Positions 1 through 8,730 of a stretch of 64,000 nucleotides of DNA are shown piece after piece. Origin of the DNA: Pyrococcus yayanosii CH1. GTDB lineage: Archaea; Methanobacteriota_B; Thermococci; Thermococcales; Thermococcaceae. Numbering within the stretch: position 1 is the first letter of the stretch; each line of letters opens with the position of its first letter. The position numbers and the translations under genes were made by a program. Location of the stretch: positions 496,001-560,000 of the forward strand of contig NC_015680.1 of the NCBI RefSeq assembly GCF_000215995.1, read 5' to 3'. Under the pieces are notes generated by a model. It searched no databases. It was not told where the DNA came from and was given only the letters and a program-made list of their open reading frames with translations.

Positions 1-2
1 AG

Positions 3-281
<279 letters not shown>

Positions 282-284
282 CAA

Positions 285-297
285 CTTTTTTAAGCTT
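285..297 (+). promoter_or_regulatory. TATA-like promoter of tRNA-Leu
   Basis: An ACTTTTTTAAGC stretch lies about 25-35 bp upstream of the tRNA 5' end, the normal distance for an archaeal TATA box. The upstream gene stops at 281, so this is the only intergenic AT-rich segment available. Confidence 0.5.
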
Positions 298-320
298 CCT
301 CCTCCCTTACCTCTTCTCGG

Positions 321-408
321 GCGGGGGTGCCCGAGCCTGGCCAAAGGGGCCGGACTTAAGATCCGGTGCCGTAGGGCTGCGCGGGTTCGAATCCCGCCCC
401 CCGCACCA
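321..408 (+). tRNA. tRNA-Leu (anticodon UAA)
   Basis: The 88-nt gene folds as a class II tRNA. The acceptor GCGGGGG pairs with CCCCCGC, followed by discriminator A and an encoded CCA. The anticodon arm CCGGA-CTTAAGA-TCCGG has anticodon TAA. The T arm is GCGGG-TTCGAAT-CCCGC. The long variable arm is typical of Leu or Ser tRNAs, and the anticodon identifies Leu. It decodes UUA and UUG. Confidence 0.95.
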
Positions 409-425
409 GTTTTAGGTGATGCTCT

Positions 426-758
426 ATGCTCCCTATGAATCCAAAACAGCTCAGGAAGCTTATGAAGCAGATAAACATGGAGGAGCTCGAAGGAGTTAGC
501 GAGGTTATAATAAGGATGGGGGACAGGGAAATAATCATAAAGAACCCGACGGTGACAGTAATAAAGGCCATGGGAGAGAAGAGTTACCAGATTCTCGGAG
601 GCGTCGAGGAGGTTAGGGAGCTTCTGAAGATTCCGGAGGAGGATATAAGGCTCGTGATGGAGCAGGCTGGGGTTGACTATGAGACTGCGAAGAGGGCATT
701 GGAGGAAACGAAGGGGGATATAGCGGAGGCGATAATAAGGCTCACGGAGGGGCAATAA
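426..758 (+). CDS. nac: nascent polypeptide-associated complex protein (NAC)
   Basis: A 110-residue protein with an N-terminal helix ([12 protein letters not shown]), a central NAC beta-barrel (about 22-65) and a C-terminal UBA domain (about 70-108, [23 protein letters not shown]). Archaeal NAC forms a homodimer that binds ribosomes and shields nascent chains. The ATG at 426 has GGTGA six bases upstream; a second ATG three codons later is possible. The 3' end overlaps the convergent HEAT-repeat gene by 17 bp. Confidence 0.93.
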   Translation: MLPMNPKQLRKLMKQINMEELEGVSEVIIRMGDREIIIKNPTVTVIKAMGEKSYQILGGVEEVRELLKIPEEDIRLVMEQAGVDYETAKRALEETKGDIAEAIIRLTEGQ

Positions 759-2112
759 AGCTCGCTAACTTCATCGTCAATCTCTTCTTAAGTTCTGGCT
801 CAAGATCTTCAATTTCCCTCTCGTGCTTTTTAATGAACTCCAGGGCCTCGGGGGTAAGTCTATCCATTTCAACGAGCCTCCTAACGATCTCCTCAATGAG
901 CCCGAGGTTCTCCACCCTTGAAAGTATTGCCTCGGCGAGCTCTAGGGCTGCCCCTACTTTCTTGGGATCTTTGGACTCCAAGTATTCGAGTATTGTCCTT
1001 ATGGCCTCGTCCATCAGGGAGGAGTAATTCACTGCGAGCTCACCGAAGAGCTTGGCGGATGTCGATTTTATCCATGGGTTGTCGTGGAGAAGTAGCTCCC
1101 TAAGCTGGGGTATGAGCTTCTCGGCATCGTCCCTCTTTATATAACCGGCGGCATTGGACAGGACCCAGAGAGCGTCCAGCTTCGTTAGCAAATCCTCCGA
1201 GAGGAATATCTTTATGACGAGCTTAAGGACCCCATAATCCCTCCTGGCAAGCTCTAGAACGGCAGGATGCTGTTCTCTCTCGAACATCTTCTTTATCATG
1301 CCTACCGAATACTCGGGAAGCTCCTCGACACTCGCTGGTTTGGTTTCTCCCCTAAGGTACTCATCTATCCTCTCCTTTGCCTCCATAGCCTTCTTTCCAA
1401 GGGATGACGAGCTGAGCTCTTTCGAAGCTCTTTCAAGACTTGCTCTGGACAGTAGCTCATTCCTGTCCACGGCAACCTCGACGATGCGGAGTGCGGCTCT
1501 CCTGACGATAGGATCTTCATTGTTCAAGAGGTCAAGCGCTAGATTGAAGGCTTCCTCCATTATCTGAGGGTTCTTGGTTCTCGCAACCATTTCCCGGAGG
1601 ACCCTGAGGACTGCAACCTTCTTATCCTCCGATGAGCCTCGGATAATTGCCCTTATCCAAGAGAATATCTTTCTTGCTACAGTCAGTATCTTGGCACCTA
1701 TTGCCGCGAGACCCTCAGCAGCGTATTCATTTATTGGGACAGGCTTATTCTCGACGGTCTTCATTAGGAGGGAGGAAAGCTCCTCGCTAGTCTTCTCGTC
1801 GAGCTCCACGAAGGTTATTATTGCGTTTATAGTTTCAACGGTCTGAAGAACAACGGACTCCTCTTTATCGTCTAAAAGGTCTATGAGGCTCGGAAGAAAA
1901 AATTTGACGTCCTCTAAGGAAAGCTTTCCTCTAGATGCCAGTTTCTTTATTATATAGAGAGCCCCTTTTTTCAAGAGGGGGTCCTTGTGATGTAAAAGCT
2001 TCTCAAGGTCAAGGAGAGCCTCTCTATTAGATTCAACGAGCTCCACAGCCTTCCTAAGCCTCCAGCCCTTTATGTATTCCTCAAGAATCTCGGCGTACTT
2101 CACCTTTATCAT
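742..2112 (-). CDS. HEAT-repeat protein, second of a tandem paralogous pair
   Basis: About 456 residues, almost entirely alpha-helical, with repeated helix pairs of HEAT/armadillo character, for example [20 protein letters not shown] and [17 protein letters not shown]. No catalytic motif is seen, so a scaffold or protein-interaction role is inferred. It is paralogous to the upstream gene: the N-termini ([12 protein letters not shown] and NWRLREAVETLE) and internal blocks ([12 protein letters not shown] and EYAAEGLGILGA) align. The genes overlap by about 30 bp, suggesting translational coupling. AGGAGG abuts the ATG at 2112 and lies 9 nt before a GTG at 2103, so the start is uncertain by three codons. 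Confidence 0.8.
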   Translation of the reverse strand: MIKVKYAEILEEYIKGWRLRKAVELVESNREALLDLEKLLHHKDPLLKKGALYIIKKLASRGKLSLEDVKFFLPSLIDLLDDKEESVVLQTVETINAIITFVELDEKTSEELSSLLMKTVENKPVPINEYAAEGLAAIGAKILTVARKIFSWIRAIIRGSSEDKKVAVLRVLREMVARTKNPQIMEEAFNLALDLLNNEDPIVRRAALRIVEVAVDRNELLSRASLERASKELSSSSLGKKAMEAKERIDEYLRGETKPASVEELPEYSVGMIKKMFEREQHPAVLELARRDYGVLKLVIKIFLSEDLLTKLDALWVLSNAAGYIKRDDAEKLIPQLRELLLHDNPWIKSTSAKLFGELAVNYSSLMDEAIRTILEYLESKDPKKVGAALELAEAILSRVENLGLIEEIVRRLVEMDRLTPEALEFIKKHEREIEDLEPELKKRLTMKLASFIAPP

Positions 2113-3571
2113 CCTCCTCAAGGAGGGTGTTTATCAGGTCAAGGATGTAAATTATAAGCTCTTTTTCCTCATTACCTGCCTTTCCGTATACCTCGCTGAG
2201 CTTGTGGAGGAGTGCCTCAAGTATCTCTCTATCGAGGGAGAGGAGTTCCTCAGCGGAGAGGGCATAGAATTTTAGAATTGGTAATCTAATGTTTGGATCA
2301 TTCAATCTTTTTATCGTGAGTATCATGGCGGCCCTGAAGAGTTCTTTTGTTGAGGAGCGGGATGTTATCTCCTTTATGAGTTCAAGGGCGGCTTCGATAG
2401 TTTTTCTGTCTGAAGACTTTAGCATGAGATCGAGGAGGGAGATTATGTATTCCTTCGTCCCCGGGTATAGGGAATAAATCTCAGCGAGCGTCTTGGCTGC
2501 CGTTGTTCTGATCCAGGGGTTATTACTCCTCAAGAAGTCCCCGAGGATAGGCAGTATTGAGTAGGCCCTCGTGGGGCCAAGAAAGCCAATAACTCTGGAT
2601 ATTACCCAAAGCGCGTCCGTTCTCCTTATGTAATCTTCAGAGGACAACAGCTCTATAATTCTGTCGAGAATGACATCGCTCTTCTTTGCCATTTCGGCAA
2701 CTATTTCATGTTTGTCTTTATCAAAGAGATTTTCGATATCTTCTATCCCGAATTCATCAGGGAGCGTGTCTTCTGCCTCTTCTTTCGAGATAACTTTCAT
2801 GAGGGCGTTCACCTTAGACCCAGGAGTATTTCCTCCGGCGATGCTTCTCACCTTCTCCTTTAGGGTGTTGAGAATTCCCGAGGATATCCGACTTCTCTGG
2901 ACAGTTACTATTCTCTCAAGGGAGGAAATTGCTCTCTCCTTAAGGTAGACATCTTCAGAATCAAGCAGGCTCGCAATTTCTGAGACCGCCTCGTTCAACA
3001 CCTCCTTGTCCTTGGTTCTGCTTGCTATTTCGGTGAGGGCCGTCATAGCGGCGCTCTGCACTTCCCTATCTTTACTTCCCTTTATCAGGGATACAAGGAG
3101 CTTTATTATCTTCTTCGCGACCCTTGTTAGAGCTGCTCCAAGTATCCCAAGGCCTTCCGCAGCGTACTCGCTTGCTATTCCACGGCCGGAACTCACTACA
3201 TTCATCAGAACCTCCATTATCCTGTCGTAGTCTTTTTCCTCAAGCTCAAACTTCTCAAGGATTACATTAAAGAGCCTTACTGTGTCTAAGGTTAACTTTT
3301 CGTTATCGTCTTCCGTAAGAGCCATTAAGTCATCGAGCAGGGCCTCAACGGTTTCTTGTTTAATTTTGTTCTCCTTAACCAGCTTCTCTATTAGATATAT
3401 TGTGTTCCCCTTGACGGCCGTATCCTTATCGTGAAGCAACTTTTTAAGGAGTTTTTCTGGATTTGAAATCCGCTCAAGAGTTTCAACGGCCTCTCTAAGC
3501 CTCCAATTTTTGATGTCATTCCGCAACTGGTTAAAATTTACAAGGAAAAACTCTCCCTCAGCTGCCAGCAT
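2081..3571 (-). CDS. HEAT-repeat protein, first of a tandem paralogous pair
   Basis: 496 residues built from helical HEAT-type repeats (for example FLRSNNPWIRTTAAKTLAEI and LLDSEDVYLKERAISSLERI). There is no signal peptide, membrane segment or enzyme motif. The ATG at 3571 follows GGGGGATGT. It is the leader gene of the two-gene unit with its downstream paralogue. Function is unknown; a cytosolic scaffold is the most that the architecture supports. Confidence 0.8.
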   Translation of the reverse strand: MLAAEGEFFLVNFNQLRNDIKNWRLREAVETLERISNPEKLLKKLLHDKDTAVKGNTIYLIEKLVKENKIKQETVEALLDDLMALTEDDNEKLTLDTVRLFNVILEKFELEEKDYDRIMEVLMNVVSSGRGIASEYAAEGLGILGAALTRVAKKIIKLLVSLIKGSKDREVQSAAMTALTEIASRTKDKEVLNEAVSEIASLLDSEDVYLKERAISSLERIVTVQRSRISSGILNTLKEKVRSIAGGNTPGSKVNALMKVISKEEAEDTLPDEFGIEDIENLFDKDKHEIVAEMAKKSDVILDRIIELLSSEDYIRRTDALWVISRVIGFLGPTRAYSILPILGDFLRSNNPWIRTTAAKTLAEIYSLYPGTKEYIISLLDLMLKSSDRKTIEAALELIKEITSRSSTKELFRAAMILTIKRLNDPNIRLPILKFYALSAEELLSLDREILEALLHKLSEVYGKAGNEEKELIIYILDLINTLLEEDDKGEVRRDS

Positions 3572-3615
3572 ACATCCCCCACTAATACACTACTACCCCT
3601 TAGGCAATATTAACT

Positions 3616-4170
3616 TTAAGGTTCGCTTTTCTTACTTCTCCTCTCAAAGAGCTCGCTAACTAGGATTAATGGATGCAACTGAAGACCCTTTGCTTCGAGG
3701 TTCTCTCTAGCTCCCTCCTCCCTGTCAACGACGACAAAAACCCCCACAATTTTGGCCCCAGCTTCCCTAAGAACCTCTGCCGCCCTGAGAACGCTTCCAC
3801 CTGTCGTTGTCACGTCCTCAACGAGCAGGACTTTATCCCCCGGTTTAACTTCTCCCTCAATTTGCTTGCCTGTTCCATGCTCTTTCTTCTTCTTCCTCAC
3901 TATGAGCAGGGGCTTTCCAGACTTCAGTGCCACGGCGGTGGCTATCGGGACCGCGCCTAGTTCGGGACCAGCTACCTTGTTGAAGTCAAGGCCAAGCTCC
4001 TTGGCTTTTTGAATTATAAGCTCCGCTATGAGCCCAAGGGCTTCGGGGTTCGTTATGAGCTTCTTAACGTCTATGTAGTAGTTGCTTTCCTTTCCAGATG
4101 TCAAGATGAAGTGGCCAAACTGTATGCAACCTTCCTCGAATATTAGGTCTATAAGGCGCTCCCTGCTCAT
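3616..4170 (-). CDS. pyrE: orotate phosphoribosyltransferase
   Basis: 184 residues, normal length for archaeal PyrE. It converts orotate and PRPP to OMP in pyrimidine synthesis. The type I phosphoribosyltransferase PRPP loop [13 protein letters not shown] is at about 114-126, and the basic flexible loop [15 protein letters not shown] at about 92-106. The N-terminal [16 protein letters not shown] is typical of the family. GGTGA stands 5 nt before the ATG at 4170. It is transcribed on its own, divergent from rpl21e. Confidence 0.95.
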   Translation of the reverse strand: MSRERLIDLIFEEGCIQFGHFILTSGKESNYYIDVKKLITNPEALGLIAELIIQKAKELGLDFNKVAGPELGAVPIATAVALKSGKPLLIVRKKKKEHGTGKQIEGEVKPGDKVLLVEDVTTTGGSVLRAAEVLREAGAKIVGVFVVVDREEGARENLEAKGLQLHPLILVSELFERRSKKSEP

Positions 4171-4225
4171 ATTCTCACCTAAGGCTAATTAGGGGAGAGA
4201 TGTTTAAAAACCATCAGGTCGACTG

Positions 4226-4241
4226 AAAACTTTATAAACGG
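4226..4241 (+). promoter_or_regulatory. BRE/TATA promoter of the rpl21e-rpoF operon
   Basis: GAAAACTTTATAAACG has the form of a purine-rich BRE followed by TTTATAAA. Transcription would begin about 25 bp downstream, near 4258-4262, leaving a leader of roughly 60 nt, which is long for this group. Confidence 0.6.
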
Positions 4242-4262
4242 CCCCCATGAACCACACACGAG

Positions 4263-4317
4263 ACGGGGTAACGACCCCGTGGGTGCCGAGTTGTGGTTTT
4301 AAAACCTCTCAGAGGTG
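4263..4317 (+). promoter_or_regulatory. structured 5' leader of rpl21e with a hairpin over the ribosome binding site
   Basis: The predicted leader begins with a perfect 7-bp hairpin, ACGGGGT-AACG-ACCCCGT (4263-4280). Immediately before the start codon CCTC-TCA-GAGG is followed by TG, so the GAGGTG ribosome binding site can pair with CCTC just upstream. A palindromic GGTTTTAAAACC lies between them. Sequestration of the site could allow translational control; this is inferred from sequence only. Confidence 0.4.
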
Positions 4318-4323
4318 ATTGGA

Positions 4324-4617
4324 ATGGTTCAGAAGGCTCACAGCTTTAGGAGAAAGACCAGGAAGAAGCTTCGCAAGCACCCGAGGAGGAGGGGCCTTCC
4401 CCCGCTCACCAGGTTCCTCCAGGAGTTTGAAGTTGGCCAGAGGGTTCACATAGTCATAGAGCCGAGCTACCACAAGGGCATGCCTGACCCGAGGTTCCAT
4501 GGAAGGACAGGAGTCGTCGTTGGAAAGAGGGGTGACGCCTACATAGTTGAGGTGACGGATGGGGGCAAGGTTAAGACGCTCTTCATTCATCCAGTTCACC
4601 TAAGACCCCAGAAGTGA
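4324..4617 (+). CDS. rpl21e: large ribosomal subunit protein eL21 (L21e)
   Basis: 97 residues, very basic N-terminus ([21 protein letters not shown]) followed by the SH3-like body with [15 protein letters not shown] and IHPVHLRPQ, the signatures of archaeal/eukaryotic eL21. The ATG at 4324 follows GAGGTGATTGGA; a GTG three codons earlier overlaps that site and is less likely. It stops 6 bp before rpoF, and this pairing is common in euryarchaea. Confidence 0.95.
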   Translation: MVQKAHSFRRKTRKKLRKHPRRRGLPPLTRFLQEFEVGQRVHIVIEPSYHKGMPDPRFHGRTGVVVGKRGDAYIVEVTDGGKVKTLFIHPVHLRPQK

Positions 4618-4623
4618 CGAGCC

Positions 4624-4986
4624 ATGATAGGCAGGAAGAGGCTTGCTGAGAGGTACATAACGATAGCAGAGGCCAAGGAGCTCCTCCTCAAAAGGCAGGA
4701 GGAGGATCTAAAGAAGGGCTTGGAGGAGCCGATGTTCTACGAGGCTAGGTTGGCCCTCGAACACGCTGAAAGGTTCGCCAAGGTTCCGGCGGAGAAGGCC
4801 AAGGAGATACGAGAGAGACTTATGTCGGAATTCGAGTGGATGGACGAAAGGCTTGCCAGCAAGATAATAGACATAATGCCTGAGGACAACTTTGACGTCC
4901 GCGTGATATTCGCCAAGGAAGAGTATCAACCAACCCCAGAGGAAGCCAAGAGGATAGTCGAAATACTTGACGAGTATAGGGAGTGA
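4624..4986 (+). CDS. rpoF: RNA polymerase subunit Rpo4/RpoF (Rpb4 homologue)
   Basis: 120 residues resembling archaeal Rpo4, the partner of Rpo7 in the polymerase stalk. The C-terminal HRDC-like helical part contains KIIDIMPEDNFDVRVIFAKEE and TPEEAKRIVEILDEYR, both characteristic. It follows rpl21e at 6 bp, so the two are cotranscribed. A T-rich stretch (CTTTTCCCTTTTATT) just after the stop may terminate the operon. Confidence 0.92.
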   Translation: MIGRKRLAERYITIAEAKELLLKRQEEDLKKGLEEPMFYEARLALEHAERFAKVPAEKAKEIRERLMSEFEWMDERLASKIIDIMPEDNFDVRVIFAKEEYQPTPEEAKRIVEILDEYRE

Positions 4987-5002
4987 CTTTTCCCTTTTAT
5001 TC
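4984..5002 (+). terminator. T-rich terminator after rpoF
   Basis: The stop codon of rpoF is followed by CTTTTCCCTTTTATTCC. Oligo-T tracts without a stem are the usual archaeal intrinsic termination signal. Confidence 0.4.
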
Positions 5003-5094
5003 CTCTCGGTTCTTTTTGGCCTCGTAGTCGATAATCCACGTGAATGGAAAGGGTTTTATAGACTTTCGTTTTTAAAAACAAATCGGTGATTTGG

Positions 5095-5334
5095 ATGAAA
5101 ATCGTTGAAATAGATGTGAGGCTTCCCTGCAACAAGAGGGGAGCTCTCCTGAAGATGTTGTCTTCCAAGTTACGCGGGAAGATTAAAGAGGCCCATCTAT
5201 ATCCTCCTGACTCTAGGGGCTTCAGCGAGGTTCTCATAGAAGTTGAAACCGACGAAGACCCTTCTAGCATAATGTCTGAGCTCAGGAGAATACTCCATGG
5301 AGTTCCATTCAAGATAAAGGTCATGCAGGCATGA
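5095..5334 (+). CDS. conserved small Thermococcales protein, unknown function
   Basis: 79 residues, MKIVEIDVRLPCNKRG at the start, then alternating beta strands and helices (two-layer alpha/beta by eye, ACT- or ferredoxin-like). No catalytic motif. GGTGAT lies six bases before the ATG at 5095; the GTG at 5086 falls inside that site and is rejected. AT-rich boxes (GGGTTTTATAGAC, CGTTTTTAAAAAC) upstream give it its own promoter. Convergent with the next gene, with 8 bp between the stops. Confidence 0.7.
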   Translation: MKIVEIDVRLPCNKRGALLKMLSSKLRGKIKEAHLYPPDSRGFSEVLIEVETDEDPSSIMSELRRILHGVPFKIKVMQA

Positions 5335-5342
5335 GAAAAATT

Positions 5343-5957
5343 TCAAGTCATGAGAATATTCTCAAGTATCTCTATAGCTTCTGCTATCCTTTTCTCGGGT
5401 TTTTCGTCCGTCTTAGGAAGCTCTAGGTTTATTATAACCCTCTCCTCCTTGCCTTCTTCCTCTATGTCATAGAGCTCCAGCTCCTCGACGTTGACGTCCT
5501 CGAACAGCGTCTCGAGCTCGGGAGTCAAAAGCTTTCTATTGTTGCCGTAGACCTCCACCCTAACTACGTCGTCCCTCGAAGAGACCAGTATGGCTATTTC
5601 GTAGTCCCCGACCTTCTTGGTAAACCTGACTACGTCCCCGTAGCTCATGGACTCCTCTCTGAAGCCCATCTCAGTTAGGGCTTTCCTAATTCTCTCAACC
5701 TTGTTCTTCATCCTCCTGAGGAGCTTCTCCCTAAGCTTAGCGCTCTCCTCAAGGGCCTTCTTAATTCCCTCACCAACTCTCTCGATGTCTCCCTCCCATA
5801 TGCCGATGAGCTTGAGTCCAGAGGTTGAGGACCTAATTTCCAGCTTTATCTCGTCGGTATCGAAGTCGGATAGGTCATCTATTTTGAGCTCGCCGAGACG
5901 GAGGATTTCAAACTCTATTCTCACGGAGTTACCAAAGGTGCTTCCTCTGAATTTCAC
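5343..5957 (-). CDS. conserved hypothetical protein
   Basis: 204 residues, charged, with an N-terminal beta-rich part, a helical middle (about 60-95, KKALEESAKLREKLLRRMKNKVERIRKALTEM split over two helices) and a C-terminal beta/alpha part rich in Glu. No signal peptide or membrane segment. GTG start at 5957 with GGTGAT seven bases upstream. It is divergent from the GGGP synthase gene. I do not recognise the family beyond a Thermococcales-type conserved protein. Confidence 0.65.
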   Translation of the reverse strand: MKFRGSTFGNSVRIEFEILRLGELKIDDLSDFDTDEIKLEIRSSTSGLKLIGIWEGDIERVGEGIKKALEESAKLREKLLRRMKNKVERIRKALTEMGFREESMSYGDVVRFTKKVGDYEIAILVSSRDDVVRVEVYGNNRKLLTPELETLFEDVNVEELELYDIEEEGKEERVIINLELPKTDEKPEKRIAEAIEILENILMT

Positions 5958-6023
5958 AGGGCCATCACCAAATGGGGGAAGTCCCGGAGTGTTTAAAAAG
6001 GTTGCTGGGGAAAGGGGCTGGGG

Positions 6024-6794
6024 ATGAAGATGAGGATAGGCAAGGTCGAACGCCTGATACTAAATAAGTTGGAAAATAGTAAGCTCCACTTTGTGCTCAT
6101 AGACCCGGATGACGTTCCGCCTAAGACCGCGGGAAGACTGGCGGCCCTCTGCGAGGAAACGGGTGTAGATGCCATAATGGTAGGGGGTTCCACCGGGGCA
6201 GAAGGAGAAGTTCTTGATAGTGTAGTTAAAGCTATAAAGGAGGCTTCAGGTTTGCCGGTTATACTCTTTCCAGGCTCCCACGGTGGGATAAGTAAATACG
6301 CTGACGCAATATTCTTTATGAGCCTGCTCAACTCGCGGAACCCCTTCTTCATAACGGGGGCTCAGGCTCTGGGAGCCTTCACGGTCAAGCGCTACGGTCT
6401 AGAACCAATCCCCATGGCCTACATCGTCGTGGAGCCGGGTGAGACCGTGGGATGGGTGGGTGATGCAAAGCCCATCCCGAGGCACAAGCCGAAGCTTGCA
6501 GCTGCATATGCCCTTGCAGGTCAGTACCTCGGGATGCGCTTGGTTTATTTGGAAGCTGGTAGTGGAGCTCCTGAGCCCGTACCCCCCAAGATGGTCAAGG
6601 TAGTGAAGGCGGCCATAGATGTGCCTCTCATAGTTGGAGGAGGGATAAGGAGGGGTGAGCAGGCAAGGAAACTTATTGAGGCCGGCGCTGACATAATAGT
6701 CACGGGAACTGCCATAGAAAAATCAAGTTCCCTTGATGAGGCTAGAAAGAAGCTCGAAGAGATAAATAGGGCAATTAAATCCGTTTGTCCTTGA
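6024..6794 (+). CDS. geranylgeranylglyceryl phosphate synthase
   Basis: 256 residues with a TIM-barrel phosphate-binding layout. It joins geranylgeranyl diphosphate to glycerol-1-phosphate, the first ether bond of archaeal lipids. Diagnostic segments are HFVLIDPDD (about 20-28), MVGGSTG, LFPGSHGGIS, YLEAGSGAP and the phosphate-binding VGGGIRRGEQA and VTGTAIE near the end. ATG at 6024 after GGGGCTGGGG; a second ATG two codons later is equally possible. The 3' end overlaps the convergent KaiC-like gene by 20 bp. Confidence 0.95.
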   Translation: MKMRIGKVERLILNKLENSKLHFVLIDPDDVPPKTAGRLAALCEETGVDAIMVGGSTGAEGEVLDSVVKAIKEASGLPVILFPGSHGGISKYADAIFFMSLLNSRNPFFITGAQALGAFTVKRYGLEPIPMAYIVVEPGETVGWVGDAKPIPRHKPKLAAAYALAGQYLGMRLVYLEAGSGAPEPVPPKMVKVVKAAIDVPLIVGGGIRRGEQARKLIEAGADIIVTGTAIEKSSSLDEARKKLEEINRAIKSVCP

Positions 6795-7986
6795 CTTTCT
6801 TTATCACGAACTCACAATGGGAGGCTCCTTGACCCTGGCACCTAACCTCTTTTCCTTCCCACTTCTCTCCCGTGAAATCTTCCACGAATTGGGCTATTGC
6901 ACCGGCATAATTGACGTGGGCGTGGTAGGGGAACCTCTCTATTCTTGGGAAGAGATTTTTACCCCTGAGAACGATCAGCTCATCCGTCATCTGAACGAAC
7001 TCGAGATGACCCCCTCCCAAGACTTTCGTCGTAGATAGCAGGCCCATCAGCGCATCCTCAAGGTTTTCGTGTTTTTTTCGAATAAGGCTACCGTATCCCT
7101 TGAACTCCCACTTACCCCATAAGTATAGGAATCTCTCTCCCTCCTCAGGTCCAAGATAATTATAAACGAACTCTACTAGAGAGGCTTCGCTCTCCTCTAC
7201 GACGATTTGGACCCTCTCAGTACCCAACCACAAATTACCCTCGTCGTCAAGTTTAAGGGAATTTTTCAGGACCTCCAGATTTTCATAAGCCTCGGATAAG
7301 GGAACTATTCCGTTTTTAGCCTTTGTATAGGGGAAGCAATTCTGAGGAGATGATAGGGGATATGGAGATCTCGCAACCTTTGCGGTACCCTCCCTAACGT
7401 CAATAACGTACTCGAAGGGCACCAAAAGGGTTGCGAGATCCTTGCTCGAGAATACGTCAGAGTTCAGGGAAGCTATCGTCTGGGCTCCGAACTTCTTTAT
7501 GGAGTTCACAAGCCTAACCATGACTCGAACGTAAACCTTGGGATCAGCTTGGAGCGTATAGAGGATGCTTAGGTCGTCGAGAACGAGAAAGTTGTAACTA
7601 TCCCTCACTATGCTATCGCGGATGAGCGCGGTGGTTATGCTGAGGTCGAGAGGATTGGGGAGGACATTTTCTTCTTTAGATATGGGGGTTGGGAAGTAGA
7701 GGTTTGAAAATCCGTCTATTATCTTGAGCTTACCTTCCTCGACAGCCTTCTCGTAGTCTATCCCGAACGATTTAAGCCACGAAAAGAGATGGCTTGGCTC
7801 TTGTCTAAATTCCACAAGCAGAATGCGGTAATCTTGACTCAGGAGGGAATAAACAAGGTTATGAAGAAAGAGCACGTTATCCCCGTCTAGGCCACCCACG
7901 ACTGCCACATTGTATCCTTTTCTGAAGCCACCTCCAAGTATCTGGTCAAGTCTCTCCACGCCCGACTTTATGAACTCCCCCTCCAT
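6775..7986 (-). CDS. KaiC-like RecA-fold protein with degenerate P-loop and C-terminal V4R domain
   Basis: 403 residues in two parts. Residues 1-240 follow the KaiC/RadA-like layout (SGVERLDQILGGGFRKG, then a beta strand and helix), but the P-loop reads VVGGLDGDNV (29-38) and lacks the GKT of a working Walker A. A Walker B-like FLVLDDLS is present. Residues about 265-400 look like a V4R (4-vinyl reductase) ligand-binding domain, with EDALMGLLSTTKVLGGG, YHAHVNYAGAIAQFVEDFTGE and a Cys at RCQGQGASHCEF. The combination suggests a sensory or regulatory ATPase-like protein; nucleotide hydrolysis is doubtful. Monocistronic. Confidence 0.72.
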   Translation of the reverse strand: MEGEFIKSGVERLDQILGGGFRKGYNVAVVGGLDGDNVLFLHNLVYSLLSQDYRILLVEFRQEPSHLFSWLKSFGIDYEKAVEEGKLKIIDGFSNLYFPTPISKEENVLPNPLDLSITTALIRDSIVRDSYNFLVLDDLSILYTLQADPKVYVRVMVRLVNSIKKFGAQTIASLNSDVFSSKDLATLLVPFEYVIDVREGTAKVARSPYPLSSPQNCFPYTKAKNGIVPLSEAYENLEVLKNSLKLDDEGNLWLGTERVQIVVEESEASLVEFVYNYLGPEEGERFLYLWGKWEFKGYGSLIRKKHENLEDALMGLLSTTKVLGGGHLEFVQMTDELIVLRGKNLFPRIERFPYHAHVNYAGAIAQFVEDFTGEKWEGKEVRCQGQGASHCEFVIKKVKDKRI

Positions 7987-8031
7987 AACTCAGGACGAAT
8001 TCACTATGGTGGTTAAAAATTTTTCTGAAGG

Positions 8032-8634
8032 CTAGATGTTTGCAAACTTCTGAAGGACCTTCTTGAGGATAGCTCCATGTTGATCTTCATTGTGCATCAC
8101 GCTCTTCGCGATATCCTTTATCACGGGATGTTGAGCTTTCTTTTGGAGCTCTCCATAACATTTTTTCATTCTCTCTTCCATCTCAACGACCCTTGCAAGC
8201 TTCTCCCTTATTTCTTTGGCCTTATCCACGGGTAGGAGGGAGGGCTCTGGGAATCCCTTCACGAGTTCTTCAAGGACCTCCTCCGGTGGTATCCTGACTC
8301 CCAGCTTTTCAAGGTCGGGTGGCAGTAACAAGGCTGGGAGACCGGGAACTAAAGCTACGCCATTATCGAGCTCCAGAACTGACTCCCTTATGGGCTCTAG
8401 CTCAGGGTAGAAAGGCTCAAGGTGCTCTTTCAAGAGTTTAGTAGCCTCTCTATATGCCCTTTCGATTGCTAAGGCCAGTTCCCTGTGGAATATCTTGTCA
8501 ACCGCGAGCCTCAAGACTACCCTCTTGAGCTCGGCATCTTCGGGATCTTTAAGTTCTTTCAAAAGGTCGATGTACTCCTTCAGAGCTCTCTCCTCTACCT
8601 CCCTTATTCCCTTAACGGTCCCCGCGAGTCCCAT
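8032..8634 (-). CDS. ferritin-like/rubrerythrin-fold protein, unknown function
   Basis: 200 residues, all helical. KIFHRELALAIERAYREA near residue 50 and the C-terminal SVMHNEDQHGAILKKVL carry Glu/His spacing (HRE, ExxH) that could bind a di-metal centre as in ferritin-like proteins. A proline-rich middle (PGLPALLLPPDLEK) separates two helical halves. ATG at 8634 preceded by GAGGTGAGAGA. It is divergent from the PIN-domain ATPase. Metal binding is inferred from motif spacing only. Confidence 0.6.
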   Translation of the reverse strand: MGLAGTVKGIREVEERALKEYIDLLKELKDPEDAELKRVVLRLAVDKIFHRELALAIERAYREATKLLKEHLEPFYPELEPIRESVLELDNGVALVPGLPALLLPPDLEKLGVRIPPEEVLEELVKGFPEPSLLPVDKAKEIREKLARVVEMEERMKKCYGELQKKAQHPVIKDIAKSVMHNEDQHGAILKKVLQKFANI

Positions 8635-8730
8635 TCTCTCACCTCCACCTGATTTTATTAACCTTGAGTATTTAAAATTTCCGCCGGAAACCCTTTAAGG
8701 AGGTTAGGGAACTCAGGCCGAGGTGAGAGC

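Noticed and set aside
356-571. Minus-strand frame over the tRNA-Leu and the nac start
   Set aside because: It is the complement of the tRNA and of NAC codons (LVRGAGFEPAQ is the typical false tRNA peptide).
4309-4599. Minus-strand frame across rpl21e
   Set aside because: Shadow of a ribosomal protein gene.
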